Assembly (NCBI GenBank): GCA_964399535.1
Contig: CAYNRE010000070.1
Coordinates: 248,001-312,000, forward strand
Direction: 5' to 3'
Source: CAYNRE01 sp964399535
Lineage (GTDB): Bacteria > Planctomycetota > Planctomycetia > Pirellulales > CAYNRE01
DNA: 64,000 nt
Shown here: positions 42,989 to 50,359 of the stretch, piece by piece
How the letters are laid out: the number at the start of each line of letters is the position of its first letter
How positions within the stretch are numbered: the first letter of the stretch is position 1
Position numbers and translations under genes: made by a program
The notes under the pieces: generated by a model
What the model saw: only the letters and a program-made list of their open reading frames with translations
The model's database searches: none
What the model was told of the DNA's origin: nothing

Positions 42989-43936
42989 GTGGTCGATAGA
43001 GCTAATAGCGACATCGTGGTGTTCATCTCTCACGCCGGGCCTGATTTGCCCTTCGCGCAGAGGCTCGCCGACGGGCTTGTGAAAGTCGGGATCAACACCC
43101 GTCTGGACCAAGCCGAGATTAAGGCCGGCGATAACATCGTCACCTGGATGAACGACGCAATTGGTGAATCCGACTATCTCCTTGTGCTGCTGAGCCCGCA
43201 GTCCCGGGATCGCTATTGGGTCCGGATGGAATGGTCAAACGCGCTGATGAAGGAAGCCCATCTGCGCAGAGCCTTCGTCATTCCCGTGATTCTCCCTGGG
43301 CTTCTGGACAGTGAGATTCCTGACATGCTCCGCGCGAAGGCGTTTCTCGACTTTAGAAGCAACGAAGATGCGGAATTCTTGAAGCTCGTGTCCAGACTGA
43401 AGGACGACGAACTGGCGCATCGCGAACTAGGGCACCTGCCAACGCCGGCGCCCCGAAACGTCGTCGAGCATATCGAGGAGCATCTTCCGGTCGACGGCAA
43501 AGCCATAGAGGTGATCGTTCACAGCAACAGGTTCGGGCGCTCCTTTCGCCTCCGTGTTCCCCTAATTGCGACCCCCAGCTACCTCATGGGAATGCTCCGT
43601 GACACGCTCAATCTGAAGTTCTCGAACGTGGACAATGCGTTGGGCGTAGAACTCTCTTACACCTACTATCTTCGTCACAATGGGCAGGCCATCACACTGA
43701 ATGCCACGCTGGCCGAAGCTGGCGTCAAGGATGGCGATCGCCTTGAATTGTGGATTCGGGTGACGCTCCGCGATCTCGTTGAGGACAAGGAGATTGGAGA
43801 ACAAGTCTTCTTTCACCTCTATCGCACGAATCGGTCCACCATGACTAATGAGCTTCGAAAGGCCAGGAAGCAGGCGTTCTCGTCGTCTGAGATCGCCAGA
43901 ATCGCGGCACAGTTCTTCGAACATGTGGACAAGTGA
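42989..43936 (+). CDS. TIR domain-ubiquitin-like domain protein, candidate immune effector
   Basis: A 315-aa soluble protein. Residues about 7-135 form a TIR domain: 'DIVVFISHAGPDLPFAQRLA' (box 1), 'LLVLLSPQSRDRYWVRMEWS' with the presumed catalytic Glu81, as in NAD-consuming TIRs. Residues about 171-258 resemble a bacterial ubiquitin-like fold (YukD/EsaB type): 'FRLRVPLIATPSYLMGML' and 'LAEAGVKDGDRLELWI'. A C-terminal helical region (about 262-315) follows. The start is GTG at 42989 with AGGAG 9 nt upstream. Codon use is visibly less GC-biased than in the neighbours, suggesting transfer. It lies just before a second TIR-like gene. NADase activity and an anti-phage role are inference. Confidence 0.8.
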   Translation: MVDRANSDIVVFISHAGPDLPFAQRLADGLVKVGINTRLDQAEIKAGDNIVTWMNDAIGESDYLLVLLSPQSRDRYWVRMEWSNALMKEAHLRRAFVIPVILPGLLDSEIPDMLRAKAFLDFRSNEDAEFLKLVSRLKDDELAHRELGHLPTPAPRNVVEHIEEHLPVDGKAIEVIVHSNRFGRSFRLRVPLIATPSYLMGMLRDTLNLKFSNVDNALGVELSYTYYLRHNGQAITLNATLAEAGVKDGDRLELWIRVTLRDLVEDKEIGEQVFFHLYRTNRSTMTNELRKARKQAFSSSEIARIAAQFFEHVDK

Positions 43937-43955
43937 GCGGCGTGTCGGCAAATCC

Positions 43956-43974
43956 GCATAATAAACTGTTAGAC
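43956..43974 (+). other. Cassette junction, GCATAAT...GTTAGAC
   Basis: GCATAAT (43956-43962) would be the first core box of the attC of the TIR-Ubl cassette, and GTTAGAC (43968-43974) the first core of the next cassette. The intervening attC arms are missing (19 bp instead of 57 or more), so this would be a deleted or degenerate site. Confidence 0.35.
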
Positions 43975-44002
43975 ACACCAACGTTCAAGTGAGGAACGAG
44001 AC

Positions 44003-45094
44003 GTGGCGACGATGCCAGTAGAGGTCGTGCGAATCGGCGATATCCCGCGGGCAGGCGTTGCCCGCGCCATCGCGCTGGCGAACGCATCACAGTCAGCCTT
44101 CCACTTCTTCGATCTGCCCAGCAACGATGCGGGGCCGTTCGCAATGCACGCTTACCAGAAAGCTAGCGCCAAGCAGGTCTTGGACATGATGGAGAGTGTG
44201 CGTACCAGACTCCGCGGATACCATCCGTTCATCATCGCTTTCATGGACGCGAATCTTGACGGCGAGAAGTACAACAACCTTTTTGGTTCACATCGAGCCG
44301 ACAAGGGGCTGGCTGTCGCTACGACAGCGAATGTACCGGGCGTCATCGTGCCTGCTGATCGCCTGCATGCCTACTTCCTCTACTATCTGGCGCGATACAG
44401 CCTGAGTTTCCTCGCTCCTGAGCATCGCAACCATGAAGACAGCCGCTCCTGCGTGTTCGATCGCAAGGCCCAGAAGCGAGATCTGCTCAAGAGCATGAAG
44501 GCACGCGCCTTGTGTGACACCTGCCGACAGGAACTCCTATCGAATGCTTCGACCATGTCGCACGGGCAATTCGAGGCCCTTGAGCGCATCTTCGCGCTGG
44601 CCAATGAGGAGTATAGGGAAGGAGCCAGATCCGAAAAGCCGAGAGTCTTTGTCGGGTCCTCAAGCGAGGGGCTAGTGATCGCCAACAAGGTGCAGGAGCT
44701 ACTTGCACACGACGCGACAGTAGTCATCTGGAACCAAGGCACAGTTTTCGGCCTGGGTACCGCCACTCTGGAAGCCCTGGAAAAGGCTGTCCTAGACTAC
44801 GACTTCGCTGTCTTCGTGTTCACACCCGATGATGAACTCCACTCGCGAGGGGAGTCGAAACCCGTCGCGCGGGACAATGTGGTGTTTGAACTCGGCCTAT
44901 TCACCGGAAAGCTGGGCAGATCAAGGGCTGTTGTTCTGAATCCCGGCAGCGGCGCGGTCGCTCTGCCGAGCGACCTACTTGGTATCACGACTGCGAGCTA
45001 TGATGCAAAGGAGAAGAACGTAGCAGCCAGTCTGGGGCCTCCCTGCAACAGGATACGAGATGCAATCCGTGCTCAATTCGGACAGGGCGTCTAA
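44003..45094 (+). CDS. Two-domain protein ending in a CAP12/Pycsar-type TIR-like nucleotide-binding domain
   Basis: A 363-aa soluble protein. The C-terminal part (about 213-335) opens 'PRVFVGSSSEGLVIANKVQE', continues 'VIWNQGTVFGLG' and contains 'ARDNVVFELGLFTGKLGRSR', with Glu296 in the position of the catalytic Glu. This is the signature of the predicted nucleotide-binding TIR-like family found in CBASS Cap12 and Pycsar PycTIR effectors. The N-terminal 200 residues form another domain with 'RSCVFDRKAQKRDLLKSMKA' and 'CDTCRQEL' (Cys150, Cys171, Cys174 and nearby His141, His144), suggestive of a zinc site or a degenerate metallopeptidase. No nucleotide cyclase gene is nearby. The GTG start at 44003 has AGGA 9 nt upstream. 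Stop codon lies inside an attC core box. Confidence 0.8.
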   Translation: MATMPVEVVRIGDIPRAGVARAIALANASQSAFHFFDLPSNDAGPFAMHAYQKASAKQVLDMMESVRTRLRGYHPFIIAFMDANLDGEKYNNLFGSHRADKGLAVATTANVPGVIVPADRLHAYFLYYLARYSLSFLAPEHRNHEDSRSCVFDRKAQKRDLLKSMKARALCDTCRQELLSNASTMSHGQFEALERIFALANEEYREGARSEKPRVFVGSSSEGLVIANKVQELLAHDATVVIWNQGTVFGLGTATLEALEKAVLDYDFAVFVFTPDDELHSRGESKPVARDNVVFELGLFTGKLGRSRAVVLNPGSGAVALPSDLLGITTASYDAKEKNVAASLGPPCNRIRDAIRAQFGQGV

Positions 45095-45136
45095 CCACAG
45101 CATGCAGCTGACGGCGCTGATGCTGAGCGATTAGGT
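45089..45136 (+). repeat. attC-like integron recombination site
   Basis: GTCTAAC (45089-45095) matches the R'' consensus RYYYAAC and is the exact reverse complement of GTTAGAC at 43968-43974. A stem follows: 45098-45108 (CAGCAT, unpaired G104, CAGC) pairs perfectly with 45116-45125, loop 45109-45115; one extrahelical base in one arm is a hallmark of attC. The outer end is ATTAGGT (45130-45136), one base off GTTRRRY. At 48 bp it is shorter than most attC sites. Confidence 0.55.
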
Positions 45137-45327
45137 GCACAATGAGGGCGTGTCCTGGGCGCCCAAGCGCTTACCTCCATCTTGCTCCGGTCCGACACAC
45201 CGACCCAAGGAATCTCGGGCAGCATCCGAGACTCGGGCGAACATGAAAGCAGGGCCCCCGCCGCCGGTTGGCCCCGGCTGCGCCGCCTAACCCCGACGGC
45301 CGGAAGGCACCGCCCTCAGAGTTCGGA

Positions 45328-45481
45328 CCAGCCACCAGCCACCAGCCACCAGCCACCAGCCACCAGCCACCAGCCACCAGCCACCAGCCACCAGCCACCA
45401 GCCACCAGCCACCAGCCACCAGCCACCACCCACCAGCCACCACCCACCAGCCGCCACCCACCAGCCACCAGCCACCACCCA
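45328..45481 (+). repeat. CCAGCCA heptamer array
   Basis: About twenty head-to-tail copies of a 7-bp unit (CCAGCCA), perfect for the first 100 bp and then mixed with CCACCCA and CCGCCA variants. Because 7 is not a multiple of 3 and the unit has no stop, frames stay open on both strands (Trp/Gly-rich on minus, His/Pro-rich on plus). This is not a gene and not CRISPR. It lies about 190 bp beyond the attC-like site. Confidence 0.85.
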
Positions 45482-45654
45482 CGCGCCGCGGCTGGCCGGG
45501 CCCCGCGGGGCGATTCGCTTTTCACCCCTGCCCCCTGCGGCGTAGAATCGCCCGGTACGGGCCGGGGCGCTTCGGCGTGGAACCGCGTCGGCCCAGCCGT
45601 TTCGCGGCCCCGCGCCCTCGGCCGGCCGCCCTTTGTTTCCGGGGAGTACCGTTC

Positions 45655-46824
45655 ATGTCGGTTGCCGCAGCACCCACCGCCAAACATTTCCTGTTCGACG
45701 ACGAACACGAACAATTCCGTCGCACGGTGCGGCAGTTCGTAACTCGCGAAGTCGACCCGCACGCCGACGAGTGGGAGGCCGCCTGTCGAATTCCCAAGTC
45801 GTTGTTTTTGCGGGGGGGCGAGCTGGGCTTTTTCGGCCACTCGGTGCCCGAGGAATACGGCGGCGACGGAACCGACGTGCGGATGGCCATCGTGCTGGCC
45901 GAGGAGCTGTCGCGGGCCAAAACCAGCGGCCCCGGCATGGCCTTTGGCGCCCATAGCGAAATCGCGATGCCCCACATCGCGCGCTTCGCCAGCCCCCAGC
46001 TCAAGGCCCGCTGGTTGCCCGAACTGGTGGCCGGCCGGCTCGTGGCGGCGCTGGGAATTACCGAGCCGGGGGCGGGCTCGAACGTGGCCGGCATGCAGAC
46101 CCTGGCCCGCCGCGAGGGAGACCATTATGTACTGAGCGGGTCGAAGATTTACATCACCAACTCGATTCATGCCGACGTTTATTGCATCGCCGCCCGGACC
46201 GATCCCGGCGCGGGCCACCGCGGGATCAGCATGATTCTGGTCGAGCGCGGTACGGCGGGCTTCACCGTGGAAGAGCTCAAGGGCAAGCTCGGCCGCCGGG
46301 CTTCCGACACGGGGCTACTGACCTTCGACGGCTGCCGGGTTCCCGCGAGCAACCTGCTGGGCGAAGAGAACCGCGGCTTTTACCAGATCATGCAGTGCTT
46401 CGAGAACGAGCGGCTGGTGATCGCGGCCGGGGCGGTGGGCGCGGCCGAGGCTTCGCTCGAGCGCACCATCGAGTACTGTCGCGAGCGGCCGTTCGGCTTT
46501 GGCCACCTGGTCGACATGCAGGTTACCCGGCAGCGGCTGGCCAAAAGCCTGATGGAGCTCGAGGCGGCCCGGCAACTGGTTTACACCACGGCTTGGCGGG
46601 TGATTCACGGCCAGCGGAGCTTGAAGGAGGTATCGCTGACCAAGGCCTTTGCCTCGGAGGCGGCCTTCCGCATCATCGACGACTGCCTGCAACTGCACGG
46701 CGGGTTCGGCTACTTTCAGGAATGCCTGCTCGAGCGGGCGTATCGCGATATCCGCCTCGATCGCGTCGGCGGCGGCGCCACCGAGGTGATGTACGAAATC
46801 ATCGCCAAGGAAATGAAGCTGTAA
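45655..46824 (+). CDS. Acyl-CoA dehydrogenase
   Basis: A 389-aa FAD-dependent acyl-CoA dehydrogenase. 'ALGITEPGAGSNVAGMQTLA' and 'GHYVLSGSKIYITNS'-like 'DHYVLSGSKIYITNSIHAD' are the substrate/FAD motifs, and 'DDCLQLHGGFGYFQECLLER' with 'RVGGGATEVMYEIIAKEM' is the standard C-terminus. The usual EGT catalytic Glu near the C-terminus is replaced by Gly-Ala-Thr; the Glu in 'GAAEASLERTIEY' may serve, as in long-chain enzymes. Substrate chain length unknown. The ATG at 45655 is preceded by GGGGAG. A TAGAAT at 45546-45551 may be its -10 element. The long frame upstream reads through the heptamer repeat and is not coding. Confidence 0.92.
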   Translation: MSVAAAPTAKHFLFDDEHEQFRRTVRQFVTREVDPHADEWEAACRIPKSLFLRGGELGFFGHSVPEEYGGDGTDVRMAIVLAEELSRAKTSGPGMAFGAHSEIAMPHIARFASPQLKARWLPELVAGRLVAALGITEPGAGSNVAGMQTLARREGDHYVLSGSKIYITNSIHADVYCIAARTDPGAGHRGISMILVERGTAGFTVEELKGKLGRRASDTGLLTFDGCRVPASNLLGEENRGFYQIMQCFENERLVIAAGAVGAAEASLERTIEYCRERPFGFGHLVDMQVTRQRLAKSLMELEAARQLVYTTAWRVIHGQRSLKEVSLTKAFASEAAFRIIDDCLQLHGGFGYFQECLLERAYRDIRLDRVGGGATEVMYEIIAKEMKL

Positions 46825-46944
46825 GGGGGCGGAAAGGTGCGGGCCCGCCGGGCGACAGGCCGCCCGCGCCGATCGAGCCCGCGCGACGCTCCGCGCCGTC
46901 GGCCGGAGCCGGCGAGGGCCGCCTTCGCCCCCCGGCGAGGGCGC

Positions 46945-48417
46945 TCACTCCTGGCTGGGAGTATCGCCGTTTGCCGGGCGGCGGTCGGCATAGCTGACGA
47001 CCAGCACGTTGGCCTCGTCGGCGTCGGCCCGGGCATCGCCGTAATTGTCGATGCCGTTGGCCCCCACGGTGTAAATGGCGAAACCCTCGCGGGTAGCCCG
47101 GAGCACCACGGTTTCTCCGGCCAATAGGCCCGGCGCCACCTGGGGAAGCTCGGCGTCGGCCACCTGCTCGAGCCGCTCGGGCAGCCGGCCATGCTCGCGG
47201 TAGTAGCGATCGACCCGCAGCGCCCAGCGGGCGTGAATCAACCGCTGGCGAACTCGCATGGCGGCGTTGCGCCCCGCGGTGAGCGAGGGCATGAGCAAGC
47301 GGGTGAGCAGCGCCCGCCGCGGCGCTTGCCCCACGAGGCGCTGGCACTCGGCCATCTGCTCGTAACCGGCGCGGCCGGGCTGGTCGATGGCCGCCTCGAA
47401 GCCGTTGAATAATCGCACCAGCCGGGTCAGTTCGTCATCGACCAAAGGCGCGACCATGGGCCGAGCCACGCCATAAACCAGATTCATCAGGGCGGTGTCC
47501 CCGCCGGAGGGTTGCAGCATCGCGGCGGCCGTCGACCCGGCTTTGAATCGCACGATGGCCGAATAGCACATGGCTCGCTCTCCCTGGATGGCCACGGCCA
47601 TGCGGAACCCGGCTTCCCGCGCGGCGAGCAATCGATCGAGCTGTGCGCGGTCGGTTTCCTCGAGCCGCTCGTGCGCCAGCAAGTCTTCGAGCGACTGGAG
47701 CGCCATACTCAACATGGATACCCGCACCAATTGCGATACCAACAGCGGTTCGTCGCGCAGCACTTCGGCCAGGGCGAAGGCGGTTTCGAGCGAGTCGACT
47801 GCCCGGGGGGTGTCTCCTCGGGCCAGGCTGTCGAGCAGCTCGATTCGCAGCAGCCGAGCGCCGTCGCGAATCTCTTGCACCTGTGGCAAAAGCACCCCCA
47901 GCGGGTCGTCGGTCTGAAAATCCAACGGACAGCGCACCTGCGGCCGGGTCACGGCTTGTCGGATCAGGGCCAAGGAGTCGGCATGCTGCGCGAGGAGGGC
48001 TTCGAACAGGGGCTCCGGCTCGATCCGGGGAACCAGGCTGCCGGCCCGGCCGTGGTACTCCCGGCTATAGGCGTCGATCCGGTCTCTGAGCGCTTGGGGA
48101 TCCCAGCCCGAGGGGAGCGCGGCTTGATCGAGCAAGGGCCAGGCATTGTCGACCGACTCGGAAGGGCTCAGGGCCAGGTCGCTGAAGGCCACCGGTTTGC
48201 GGGCCGCGCGCAGGGCGGCGATCTCGTGGTTGAGCGCCCTCCGGGCCTGGAACGCGGCCCAACCCCAAGCCGCCACGGTCAGGCCCACAAAGCCCAGCGT
48301 GGCCCAGACCAATCGCCTTCGCCAGGCACCGCGGCGGCGAGAAGGCGGGCGCTGGGGCGCAGCGGGGCGATTTTGGGAGGCCGAATGCGGCGGATCCTGG
48401 CCGGGCTGCGTGCTCAT
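46945..48417 (-). CDS. Single-helix membrane-anchored protein of unknown function
   Basis: A 490-aa protein. A basic, Pro/Gln-rich N-terminus is followed by one membrane helix (about 36-57, 'LVWATLGFVGLTVAAWGWAA') and a long extracytoplasmic helical domain. The C-terminus has 'LRVDRYYREHGRLPERLEQV' and 'FAIYTVGANGIDNYGDARAD', a pattern that recurs in planctomycete exported proteins, there often near pseudopilin-like regions. I can name no family. The ATG at 48417 overlaps the stop of the small upstream gene by 4 nt, so they are coupled. The frame continues upstream to 48756, but the overlap with a coupled gene and composition argue against it. Confidence 0.68.
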   Translation of the reverse strand: MSTQPGQDPPHSASQNRPAAPQRPPSRRRGAWRRRLVWATLGFVGLTVAAWGWAAFQARRALNHEIAALRAARKPVAFSDLALSPSESVDNAWPLLDQAALPSGWDPQALRDRIDAYSREYHGRAGSLVPRIEPEPLFEALLAQHADSLALIRQAVTRPQVRCPLDFQTDDPLGVLLPQVQEIRDGARLLRIELLDSLARGDTPRAVDSLETAFALAEVLRDEPLLVSQLVRVSMLSMALQSLEDLLAHERLEETDRAQLDRLLAAREAGFRMAVAIQGERAMCYSAIVRFKAGSTAAAMLQPSGGDTALMNLVYGVARPMVAPLVDDELTRLVRLFNGFEAAIDQPGRAGYEQMAECQRLVGQAPRRALLTRLLMPSLTAGRNAAMRVRQRLIHARWALRVDRYYREHGRLPERLEQVADAELPQVAPGLLAGETVVLRATREGFAIYTVGANGIDNYGDARADADEANVLVVSYADRRPANGDTPSQE

Positions 48418-48692
48418 GGCGCGCCACCGCCGGGTTGTGAACTGGGTTGTGAACTGGGCTGTGAACTGGGCTGTGAGTCGGGCGGCGAGCCCTGCGCGCG
48501 TGCCGGTCTGGCGGTGTCGGGCTGCGGCTGGGGCGTAAGTGTCGACACGACCAACAGCACCGCCAACGCCGCCAACCAGCGGCGCAGGCGGCCGGGCCGG
48601 CGAACCCGAACCGAAGCGCCCCTCGCGCCGGGCGATGGCGCCGCGGCGTTGCTCGGAACGCTGTTCGGCTCGCTTTTCGGCATGCGGGTCAC
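48414..48692 (-). CDS. Small exported peptide with SQP repeats
   Basis: A 92-aa frame with an N-terminal basic region, a hydrophobic segment ('LAALAVLLVVSTLT') and a C-terminal 'SQPSSQPSSQPSSQP' tract. The repeat is caused by a 12-nt tandem element near 48430-48480. Start is a GTG at 48692, or an ATG at 48683 three codons in. The stop overlaps the next gene by 4 nt (ATGA). Coding status is moderate: short, low complexity, but well placed between DUF1501 and the 490-aa protein. Confidence 0.45.
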   Translation of the reverse strand: MTRMPKSEPNSVPSNAAAPSPGARGASVRVRRPGRLRRWLAALAVLLVVSTLTPQPQPDTARPARAQGSPPDSQPSSQPSSQPSSQPGGGAP

Positions 48693-48777
48693 GGGTCGTT
48701 GCGCCCCCGGAAGGTGGTTTACCGAGATGCCGCTCGATGGACCGGGCCTTGCCCAAGCGCGCCCGCGACCCGTGCCG

Positions 48778-50283
48778 TCAGGCCAGCAGTTTTTCCACCA
48801 GGCGGCCGTGCACGTCGGTCAGCCGGAAATCGCGCCCCTGGGTGCGGAACGTCAACCGCGTATGATCCAGCCCGAGCAAGTGCAGAATCGTGGCGTTCAG
48901 GTCGTGAATGTGCACCGGGTCTTCCACCACCTGGTGGCCCAGCTCGTCGGTCGCCCCCAGTTGTAGCCCGGGCCGGACGCCGCCGCCGGCCAGCCACATG
49001 GTGCCGGCGTGGGGCCAATGGTCGCGGCCGGTGAACCCCTTCTCGGCCTTGCCGGGCCGATCTTCATGAAGGCAGGTCCGGCCGAACTCGCCTCCCCAGA
49101 CCACCAGCGTATCTTCCAACAGCCCCCGCTCGTCCAGGTCGGCGATGAGGGCCGCCGTGGGTTGATCGATCTGCCGGCACAAGTACGGCAGTCCGACTTC
49201 GAGCGAGGCCATCTTGGTATCGCCATGCGAATCCCAAATGCCCTTGGCGCCTTCCCCCTCGTAACAGATCTGTACGAAGCGCACACCGCGCTCGACGAGG
49301 CGCCGGGCCAAGAGACACGAGCGGGCGAAATTCGACTCTAGTTGCCCGATGCCGTAGCGGCGGAGCGTGTCGGGCGTTTCTTGCCCCAGGTCCATTAGTT
49401 CCGGCACGCTGGCTTGCATCTGAAAGGCCAGCTCATAAGAGGCGATACTGCCGGCAAGCTGCGGGTCGGCCAGCTGCTGTTGCCGCAACCGATCGAGGGC
49501 CGTAATGGTTTCGATCGTATCTTGCCGGGCCGCGGGGTCGATGCCGGCCGGATTGGCCACGAAAGGCACCGCCTCGTCTTTGAGCCGAAACTCGACCCCC
49601 TGGTAGCGGGCCGGCAGGAAACCGGCGCCCCACATTCCCTTGCCGCCCGAATTGCGATTGGCGGGCACCAGCACCACGAACGTGGGCAGGTTCTGGTTGG
49701 CACTGCCCAGCCCGTAGCTGACCCAGGCGCCCATGCTCGGTCGGCCCAGGTTGGGAAACCCGGTCGTGAGCATGACCTGGGCGGGGCCATGGTTGAACTG
49801 ATCGGTCTGCACGCTGCGGACGATCGCCAGGCGATCGGCCTGGCGGGCCAACTGCGGCAGTCGATCGCTGATCCAAGCGCCGCAGTCGCCATGTTGAGCA
49901 AACTCGTAAGCCGGCCCCAGAAACTGCTTGGTGCCCTGGGAGAAGGCCAGCCGCTGGCCGGCCATCAGCTCGGCGGGCACATCCTGGCCGTGCAGGGCCT
50001 TGAGCTTGGGTTTGTAGTCGAACAGATCGAGCTGCGATGGCCCTCCCAACATCTGTAAGTAAATTACCCGCTTGGCGCGGGGGGCGTGGTGCAAGCCCAA
50101 GGGCAGGGCAGGGCTACCGTCGACCGGGGACTGGGCCAGCGCTGGCCCACCAAGCGGCGCGGCGGCGCCCGACAACGAGGCCAGCGCAACCGCCCCCAGA
50201 CTCAGGCTCGAGCTCTGCAAGAAGTGCCGCCGCGTCAGTGCGCGGACCAGCGCCAGCTTCGCAGAGGGAGTGGTTCGTGGCAT
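48778..50283 (-). CDS. DUF1501 family Tat-exported protein
   Basis: A 501-aa protein with a twin-arginine signal ('LTRRHFLQSSSLSLGAVALA') and the DUF1501 core: 'AKRVIYLQMLGGPSQLDLFD', 'FQHGDCGAWISDRLPQLA'-like region, 'KGIWDSHGDTKMASLEVGLP' and 'TLVVWGGEFGRTCLHEDRPG' with 'GRDHWPHAGTMWLAGGGVRP'. These proteins resemble sulfatases/phosphatases in fold and are almost confined to Planctomycetota and relatives; function unknown. The gene lies 76 nt after the DUF1549/DUF1553 gene, the common pairing. Confidence 0.93.
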   Translation of the reverse strand: MPRTTPSAKLALVRALTRRHFLQSSSLSLGAVALASLSGAAAPLGGPALAQSPVDGSPALPLGLHHAPRAKRVIYLQMLGGPSQLDLFDYKPKLKALHGQDVPAELMAGQRLAFSQGTKQFLGPAYEFAQHGDCGAWISDRLPQLARQADRLAIVRSVQTDQFNHGPAQVMLTTGFPNLGRPSMGAWVSYGLGSANQNLPTFVVLVPANRNSGGKGMWGAGFLPARYQGVEFRLKDEAVPFVANPAGIDPAARQDTIETITALDRLRQQQLADPQLAGSIASYELAFQMQASVPELMDLGQETPDTLRRYGIGQLESNFARSCLLARRLVERGVRFVQICYEGEGAKGIWDSHGDTKMASLEVGLPYLCRQIDQPTAALIADLDERGLLEDTLVVWGGEFGRTCLHEDRPGKAEKGFTGRDHWPHAGTMWLAGGGVRPGLQLGATDELGHQVVEDPVHIHDLNATILHLLGLDHTRLTFRTQGRDFRLTDVHGRLVEKLLA

Positions 50284-50359
50284 GGTAGAAGCGATTCCTC
50301 GCGGCCGCCGGGCAATGAATTTGCTGTTGCTGAATCGGTTGCTGTCGGTGAGCCGGGAC

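Noticed and set aside
42989..45094. Complete CBASS, Pycsar or Thoeris system
   Set aside because: No cyclase and no ThsA-type sirtuin/SLOG gene lies in the neighbourhood; only the TIR-like parts are recognisable.
45328..45481. CRISPR array
   Set aside because: Units are 7 bp with no spacers.
45268..45654. N-terminal extension of the acyl-CoA dehydrogenase through the heptamer array
   Set aside because: The array is open in all frames by its nature; the family start is at 45655.
47512..48966. Plus-strand reading frame of 484 codons
   Set aside because: Antisense to the 490-aa anchored protein; Gln/Arg-rich with no start signal.
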